NCBI GenBank assembly: GCA_015661535.1
Contig: DQVY01000219.1
Coordinates: 1-11,032, forward strand
Length of the DNA: 11,032 bases
Reading direction: 5' to 3'
DNA from: Sulfurovum sp.
Lineage (GTDB): Bacteria > Campylobacterota > Campylobacteria > Campylobacterales > Sulfurovaceae
This document shows positions 7,528 through 11,032 of this stretch, one piece after another. The notes under the pieces were generated by a model. That model worked only from the letters and a program-made list of their open reading frames with translations. It ran no database searches and was not told the origin of the DNA. Every line of letters starts with the position of its first letter. Position 1 is the stretch's first letter. The translations under genes and the position numbers were made by a program.

Positions 7528-7645
7528 GTAGGGTGGCGCATTTATGCCCACCTTCTATAAATTTCAAGATGCAAAGAAGATGGGTTTCATAGTATGCCAG
7601 TCTAATCATGCGGTGGGCATCCGTTCCGCTAAATGCACCACCCTA
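7528..7645. repeat. BIME-like pair of inverted REP-type hairpins
   Basis: Left unit: GTAG (7528-7531), then GGTGG-c-GCA, loop TTTA, and TGC-CCACC ending at 7552, an 8-bp stem with one bulged base. Right unit, inverted: 7612-7645, with GGTGG-GCA pairing to TGC-a-CCACC around a 14-nt loop, ending CCCTA. The right unit is the reverse complement of the left apart from about 10 extra loop bases and one substitution. The two are 59 nt apart. AAGGTTATTAT (7510-7520) and AAGGTTGTTAT (7647-7657) flank the pair as an 11-bp direct repeat with one mismatch. Confidence 0.65.
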
Positions 7646-7674
7646 TAAGGTTGTTATGTAGGATCTAAATTTGC

Positions 7675-7701
7675 GTAGGGTGACCGTGTCCTCACGGCAC
7701 C
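7675..7701. repeat. Third GTAG-led hairpin of the bamA-ppx repeat cluster
   Basis: GTAG (7675-7678) is followed by GGTG-a-CCGTG, loop TCCT, CACGG-CACC: a 9-bp stem with one bulged A. The start TAGGGTG is shared with both units of the neighbouring pair, but the rest of the stem differs, so this is a related but separate repeat type. No T run follows in either direction, so it is a poor intrinsic terminator, though it could protect 3' ends. Confidence 0.6.
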
Positions 7702-7717
7702 ACATAAACCACCAAAT

Positions 7718-9244
7718 TTACACAATCCCCAAATTTTTATTCTTAGGTACCTTACTCTCATCCAAAATAATAATAGCAAAAGGGATAGGTTTCTCCAAAG
7801 ATTTGATATTCTCTTTGGCAAGATAGAGTGGTCTGTCGGCGTGAATGGTCAGGGTTTGATTGCTGTATGTGAAGGTGATCTTTGCAGAGTTGGATGCCTC
7901 ATGTAAAAAGACGGTGAGTGTATAGATAAAACTGAGCCACAGCAGGGATTGTTTCTCCGGTAAGAGCGGTTTAAAACTTTGAAAAAGCCGTTTGTGCAGC
8001 AACTCTTTTCCATGCATGCGCAAGAGTAAAGATATTAACAATCCTTGCTCATGCGTAAAACCATAATTTAACTCCTGCATCGCAATATAGAATGCATGCT
8101 GATGCGATTTGTATATGTTGAGTGTTTTTCCTATGCTCGAGAGTTTGAGCGCTAAAAGCAAAGAGGCTTTATAGTGTTGTTCATCTTGTATTTCACCTTG
8201 CAGTACTTCATACAGACTCGAAGCAATTTTAAGCTTGGCTTTTTTCTTCCGTTCTACACCCGCCAAAGGATCAAAACGATCTAAAATAGAGTGTATACTG
8301 GGATTCACCGTAGAGGGAAACTGCAAGTTGTCATCTCTAAGAAGCTGCTCCAAGAAGACACCTTCTCTTACCCCTACAGCACTTGAAATGACTTCTTTGG
8401 CACCAATGGCCGAGAGGATCATTGTAAAGATGAGCGTCCCCTCACGTATGGTATCGTAGCGGTTTTTCTTCAGGTCAAACTGTTTGAGGTTTTTGGCAGA
8501 GGAGAGAGAGATGTCACGGAAATAATCGCTATGTGCTTCGATGTTATAGGTAAAGGCATGGAGTTTGTCCAAAGGGTGCTCCAAACGCTTCATAATGCCT
8601 TTGCTGAGTGTTCTTGCTGTACCGCCTATGCCAATGGCTAAAGTATGCCTGAAATGCTCAGGAAGCTGCTTTAGCTCCTTTTTTATGTAGGCATTGGCTT
8701 GTCTGATGCTCTCTTTTCGTGATTGTGCTTTGTCAAAAAAGAGTTCTTTGAGTCGTACGGTTCCCAAATTGAGTGAATAGGTATCTACAATATGGTTATT
8801 TTCAATAAGTGCCATATCGGAAGAGCCGCCGCCGATGTCAATGGTGATGCCATCATGAAGAGGAAGAAGGTTGTTTGCCGCTATTGCACCATACCTTGCC
8901 TCTTTCAAGCCATCAATAATACGAATAGAGAGTCCCAACTCTTTGTGTATCCAGGAAACAAAGGTTTGTCCGTTTGGCGCATCTCTGAGTGCAGAGGTTG
9001 CGACACAGAGTGTTTTGTGTGCCCGGTATTTTTCTATGGTATGTACAAAAGATTTGAGGGCAAGATAGGCACGTTTTATGCCAACAGGCTGGAGATAACC
9101 TTCTTTGTCGTAGGCACCTTCACCGATGCGCACTTTGGATTTTTGTTCACAAATAAGATGAAAGCCGTAACGAGAGGTTTTTTCAAAGATGACAAGTCTG
9201 GCTGAGTTTGAACCGATATCAATGATAGCAGTTCGTTTTGCCAT
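7718..9244 (-). CDS. ppx: Ppx/GppA-family phosphatase (exopolyphosphatase or pppGpp phosphohydrolase)
   Basis: 508 residues, the full bacterial Ppx/GppA length. The ASKHA nucleotide-fold motifs are complete: DIGSNSARLVI (9-19), VATSALRDAPNG (81-92), E115 in DGLKEARYGA as the likely catalytic Glu, and IDIGGGSSDMAL (135-146). The C-terminal ~185 residues match the helical HD-like domain (HQHAFY ... GFTHEQ ... LLRMHGKEL), but the usual His-Asp or His-Glu of the first helix is replaced by Ser-Ser (ALKLSSIGK). Members hydrolyse polyphosphate and/or pppGpp; sequence alone does not settle which. The gene starts 7 nt after the ferredoxin stop and is probably cotranscribed with it. In Campylobacter jejuni this family also sits beside a ferredoxin and CosR. 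Confidence 0.9.
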   Translation of the reverse strand: MAKRTAIIDIGSNSARLVIFEKTSRYGFHLICEQKSKVRIGEGAYDKEGYLQPVGIKRAYLALKSFVHTIEKYRAHKTLCVATSALRDAPNGQTFVSWIHKELGLSIRIIDGLKEARYGAIAANNLLPLHDGITIDIGGGSSDMALIENNHIVDTYSLNLGTVRLKELFFDKAQSRKESIRQANAYIKKELKQLPEHFRHTLAIGIGGTARTLSKGIMKRLEHPLDKLHAFTYNIEAHSDYFRDISLSSAKNLKQFDLKKNRYDTIREGTLIFTMILSAIGAKEVISSAVGVREGVFLEQLLRDDNLQFPSTVNPSIHSILDRFDPLAGVERKKKAKLKIASSLYEVLQGEIQDEQHYKASLLLALKLSSIGKTLNIYKSHQHAFYIAMQELNYGFTHEQGLLISLLLRMHGKELLHKRLFQSFKPLLPEKQSLLWLSFIYTLTVFLHEASNSAKITFTYSNQTLTIHADRPLYLAKENIKSLEKPIPFAIIILDESKVPKNKNLGIV

Positions 9245-9251
9245 GGTCTAG

Positions 9252-9503
9252 CTACTCTTCTTCTTGCAGTTTGTCGTATTTGAATTTTAACTCTTCAGCA
9301 TTTTCCATATTGTCCGGGTCAGGAACAATACAGTCAACAGGACATACAGCAATACACTGAGGTTCATCAAAGTGACCCACACATTCAGTACATCTGTCTG
9401 GATCTATAATATAGACTGGGTCATTTTCTTCTATGGCCTCGTTAGGACACTCTTCTCTGCATGCATCACATGCTATACATTCATCTGTTATTACTAATGC
9501 CAT
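9252..9503 (-). CDS. fdxB: 2[4Fe-4S] Alvin-type ferredoxin
   Basis: 83 residues. First cluster motif: C9-x2-C12-x2-C15-x3-C19-P. Second: C38-x2-C41-x8-C50-x3-C54-P, with an extra Cys at 58. The eight-residue insertion between C41 and C50 (VGHFDEPQ) and the acidic C-terminal helix (~65-83) are marks of the Alvin/YfhL ferredoxin type, which carries low-potential clusters. It is a soluble electron carrier; partners are not shown here. A GAGGAAA ribosome site lies just before the ATG. It is followed by ppx after 7 nt and preceded by cosR on the same strand, the order I know from C. jejuni (Cj0355c-Cj0354c-Cj0353c). The symbol follows that Campylobacter name. Confidence 0.95.
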   Translation of the reverse strand: MALVITDECIACDACREECPNEAIEENDPVYIIDPDRCTECVGHFDEPQCIAVCPVDCIVPDPDNMENAEELKFKYDKLQEEE

Positions 9504-9532
9504 GATTTCCTCGTCTATAGGTTATTTATTAG

Positions 9533-9544
9533 GAGTTATAACTC
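9533..9544. promoter_or_regulatory. Perfect 12-bp palindrome over the candidate ferredoxin promoter
   Basis: GAGTTATAACTC is a perfect palindrome. On the minus strand it contains TATAAC (9535-9540), about 31 nt before the ferredoxin ATG, so it may be both a -10 element and an operator. No clear -35 is present. Low certainty. Confidence 0.35.
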
Positions 9545-9603
9545 AAGATTGCTTATGATTGATTTAAAAAGAGAGATAAATTTTTGATATGTTCATTTTA
9601 GTG

Positions 9604-9630
9604 AAAAGAGAGGGCGATAATACTCCCTTT
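9604..9630 (-). terminator. Weak candidate terminator after cosR
   Basis: On the minus strand AAAGGG (9625-9630) pairs with CCCTCT (9609-9614) across a 10-nt loop, with one G-T pair, followed by CTTTTC. The stem is short and the T run imperfect, so partial read-through from cosR into the ferredoxin gene is likely. Confidence 0.3.
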
Positions 9631-9641
9631 ATGCAGTATAT

Positions 9642-10316
9642 CTAAGAGATCGATTTTGGAAAACAGAAGCGGTACCCACGTCTTCTTACTGTTTCTATCG
9701 TCGTAATATCCAACGGTTTGTCCATTTTTTGACGAATTTGATTAATAGCAACTTCAATGACATTCGGGGTCACAAGTTCAGGTTCTTCCCAAATAGCATC
9801 AAGCAGTTGTTCTTTGGAGACAATTTGGTCTTTGTGGATCGCAAGATGGGTCAATACTTCAAATGGTTTCCCTTTGAGTTCTATCTCCACACCCTGGTAA
9901 ATGATCTTTTCTTCTTCTGGGTTGATGATAAGTTCATCTATTTCAATGATATTGGAAACACCAAAACGAAGTTTGGCTTCAATACGTACAAGCAGCACAT
10001 CATAATCAAGCGGTTTTCTTAGAAAATCATCTGCACCTGATTTTAATGCTTCTATCTCACTCTCCTTGTCGATACGTTCAGAAAAGACGATAATAGATGT
10101 TTTGTAGGCTTCTGTTTTGATATTGGGGATAAGGTCAATATGGCTTTTGTTGTTATGCGGCCATGAAAGCAGTACTAGATCATAGTTTCTGATATCAAGA
10201 TAATATTTTGCGTCACCAATATTTTCAGCAATGTCTGCCTGGTAATTTTCTTTGATAAGCGTTTCTGAAAGCGCTTTACCGAGTGCTTCATCCTCTTCAA
10301 TGATCAATATTCTCAT
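9642..10316 (-). CDS. cosR: CosR/HsrA-type orphan OmpR-family response regulator
   Basis: 224 residues: receiver (~1-118) and winged-helix DNA-binding domain (~125-222). The second half is nearly the CosR sequence I recall: ELKGKPFEVLTHLA, SKEQLLDAIWEEPELVTPN, IEVAINQIRQKMDKPL, and ending RRRGYRFCFPK. The receiver is degenerate. The phosphoacceptor position (after DLVLL, 46-50) is S51 instead of Asp and the usual LPxxDG loop is lost, while acidic E7-E8-D9, S78 and K100 remain. It should therefore act without phosphorylation. No histidine kinase gene is nearby. CosR in Campylobacter and HsrA (HP1043) in Helicobacter are essential global regulators tied to oxidative stress and metabolism; the same role is inferred here. 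It has its own strong promoter and precedes the ferredoxin and ppx genes. Confidence 0.93.
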   Translation of the reverse strand: MRILIIEEDEALGKALSETLIKENYQADIAENIGDAKYYLDIRNYDLVLLSWPHNNKSHIDLIPNIKTEAYKTSIIVFSERIDKESEIEALKSGADDFLRKPLDYDVLLVRIEAKLRFGVSNIIEIDELIINPEEEKIIYQGVEIELKGKPFEVLTHLAIHKDQIVSKEQLLDAIWEEPELVTPNVIEVAINQIRQKMDKPLDITTIETVRRRGYRFCFPKSIS

Positions 10317-10329
10317 AAGTAAACCTTTT

Positions 10330-10347
10330 TTAACCTTTTAGGGTTAA
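10330..10347. promoter_or_regulatory. Inverted repeat in the cosR leader (TTAACC-N6-GGTTAA)
   Basis: A perfect 6-bp inverted repeat lies between the cosR -10 and its start codon, close to the expected transcription start. It could be a regulator site or a small 5' hairpin. The N8 spacing between TTAAC and GTTAA differs from the N4 of CRP/FNR-type sites. Confidence 0.4.
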
Positions 10348-10357
10348 TAATTTCTTA

Positions 10358-10386
10358 ATTATAGCATAAAAAGAGGGGTTTGTGAA
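10358..10386 (-). promoter_or_regulatory. Strong sigma-70 promoter of cosR
   Basis: On the minus strand: -35 TTCACA (10381-10386, one mismatch to TTGACA), 17-nt spacer, and -10 TATAAT (10358-10363) preceded by TGC, making it also an extended -10. The leader would be ~35 nt. This is the best promoter in the window. Confidence 0.7.
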
Positions 10387-10403
10387 AGTTTTTTTTAAGT
10401 TTT
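10386..10403. promoter_or_regulatory. Tandem direct repeats upstream of the cosR -35
   Basis: AAGTTTT occurs at 10386-10392 and 10397-10403, 11 bp apart, with AAGTTTC at 10418-10424 a further 21 bp away inside the folB end. One-helical-turn direct repeats next to a -35 are the classic layout of OmpR-family binding sites, so CosR autoregulation is plausible. Confidence 0.4.
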
Positions 10404-10406
10404 GTA

Positions 10407-10733
10407 TTAAAAATGCCAAGTTTCACTTAAAGCGACGCTGCATTCAGCAATGATATCTGGTTTAGATATTTTGATTGAAAGGGTTTGCATGTGAGGGTAG
10501 GCTGCATAGAGAATATCTTTTAGGCCAAGAAGGGCATCTTCCAAAAGTATGTAACGTTTGCTTTTAAGGTCATTGTGCAGAAGAATGACCATGTCGCCAT
10601 AATCTATAAAAGCATCCTCACTGTAGGCATAGTCTACTGTAAGATCAACAATGACAGTCTGGGGACGGTCACGTTCAAAATCCAGCAAGCCTATGATCAC
10701 ATCAAGTGTGAGTGCGTCTATATGAATGGTCAT
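10407..10733 (-). CDS. folB: Dihydroneopterin aldolase (FolB)
   Basis: 108 residues from the ATG at 10733, the normal FolB length. It converts 7,8-dihydroneopterin to 6-hydroxymethyl-dihydropterin and glycolaldehyde in folate synthesis; the family forms an octamer of tunnelling folds. Landmarks: ALTLDVIIGLLDFERDRPQ with E20-R21 and Q25, D30, the YGDM segment (45-48) that corresponds to the YAD turn, LLED with E65, and KISKP with K91 as the likely catalytic lysine. An in-frame ATG at 10829 would add 32 residues that run through the plsY 3' end and do not look like FolB, so the inner start is chosen. AAGGTG precedes it by ~9 nt within plsY. It follows plsY by 4 nt, so the two are coupled. Confidence 0.92.
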   Translation of the reverse strand: MTIHIDALTLDVIIGLLDFERDRPQTVIVDLTVDYAYSEDAFIDYGDMVILLHNDLKSKRYILLEDALLGLKDILYAAYPHMQTLSIKISKPDIIAECSVALSETWHF

Positions 10734-10737
10734 GGGC

Positions 10738-11032
10738 TTACACCTTGCTCTCTTCTTTTTTGAAGAGACGTACAATATTCGGCGTGTGTTTATAGAAAAT
10801 AATAAAAGCAATGATCCAAATAGGTGCATGTGAACCTATGCCGGGTACTTCAGGATACATGACATAAGACACGATGATAAAGGCTGCGAGCCCTATGAGC
10901 GAAGCAATGGAAGAGACTTTTAAACCTTTGGCTGCACCCATCCAAACCACAATAGCGATCAGTGCAGGGATCGGCATCATGACAAGGAGTACACCAAAAC
11001 CGGTGGCAACCCCTTTGCCTCCTTCAAAAACG
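10738..11032 (-). CDS. plsY: Glycerol-3-phosphate acyltransferase PlsY (C-terminal part)
   Basis: The reading frame is open to the right edge, so the N-terminal half is missing; about 97 C-terminal residues are present. The visible start FEGGKGVATGFGVLL is the PlsY glycine-rich motif that binds the glycerol-3-phosphate phosphate. Three hydrophobic segments follow, then HTPNIVRLFKKEE, equivalent to the family's conserved H-x2-NI-x-RL-x3-E element near the C terminus. PlsY transfers acyl groups from acyl-phosphate to glycerol-3-phosphate in the inner membrane, the first committed step of phospholipid synthesis. An ATG at 10980 is internal and not the true start. The gene is followed by folB after 4 nt. 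Confidence 0.95.
   Translation of the reverse strand, partial: VFEGGKGVATGFGVLLVMMPIPALIAIVVWMGAAKGLKVSSIASLIGLAAFIIVSYVMYPEVPGIGSHAPIWIIAFIIFYKHTPNIVRLFKKEESKV

Noticed and set aside
7512..7717. Coding sequence in the bamA-ppx spacer
   Set aside because: No frame of useful length with a ribosome site; the spacer is explained by the repeat cluster.
8792..9205. 137-codon plus-strand ORF
   Set aside because: It is antisense to the conserved catalytic half of the ppx gene, with no ribosome site or recognisable domain.
10382..10426. GTGAAA / TTTCAC inverted pair as a folB terminator
   Set aside because: Only 6 bp with a 33-nt AT-rich loop; GTGAAA is better explained as part of the cosR -35.
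10734..10829. Longer folB start at 10829
   Set aside because: The extension is the plsY 3' end in another frame; FolB similarity starts at the inner ATG (10733).
1..11032. CRISPR array, tRNA, rRNA, insertion sequence or prophage genes
   Set aside because: No regularly spaced repeats, no cloverleaf or rRNA motifs, and no transposase or phage-like reading frames were seen.

Overview
The window looks like a chromosomal segment of a Campylobacterota (Epsilonproteobacteria) bacterium, most likely a free-living Sulfurovum/Sulfurimonas-type organism. The evidence is a moderately AT-rich composition, a CosR/HsrA-type orphan regulator next to an Alvin-type 2[4Fe-4S] ferredoxin and a Ppx/GppA phosphatase (an order I recall from Campylobacter jejuni), and bamA next to tyrA (also a Campylobacter arrangement). 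Genus is inference; no rRNA or species marker is present.

Layout. 1-1781 (+): the 3' end of a probable Bat-operon gene, a 46-codon ORF that overlaps a fold-back repeat, and batD. A GTAG-plus-hairpin element with a T run separates batD from a convergent hemerythrin gene (1815-2216, -). A 124-bp divergent regulatory region follows; it holds a perfect FNR-type box between the hemerythrin gene and a 632-residue membrane protein (2341-4239, +) that joins a degenerate diacylglycerol-kinase-like region to a DUF389 channel-like domain. That gene converges on tyrA (4234-5073, -), and one TTATAA supplies both stop codons. tyrA and bamA (5193-7511, +) diverge from a compact promoter region. A 206-bp REP/BIME-like repeat cluster lies between bamA and the convergent ppx-like gene.

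7718-11032 is all on the minus strand. In transcription order it reads plsY (5' end outside the window), folB, cosR, the ferredoxin gene and ppx. cosR has its own strong promoter with helically phased direct repeats upstream, and its receiver domain lacks the phosphoacceptor Asp. The ferredoxin and ppx genes probably form one transcript. The plsY and folB genes are tightly coupled housekeeping genes (phospholipid and folate synthesis).

Themes. Several genes relate to oxygen or redox: BatD (aerotolerance family), hemerythrin with an FNR-type site, CosR and ferredoxin. The rest is envelope biogenesis and biosynthesis. I see no phage, insertion sequence, CRISPR array, tRNA or rRNA. The least ordinary items are the lipid-kinase-like/DUF389 fusion, the FNR box, the repeat elements between convergent genes and inside the bat operon, and the cosR control region.
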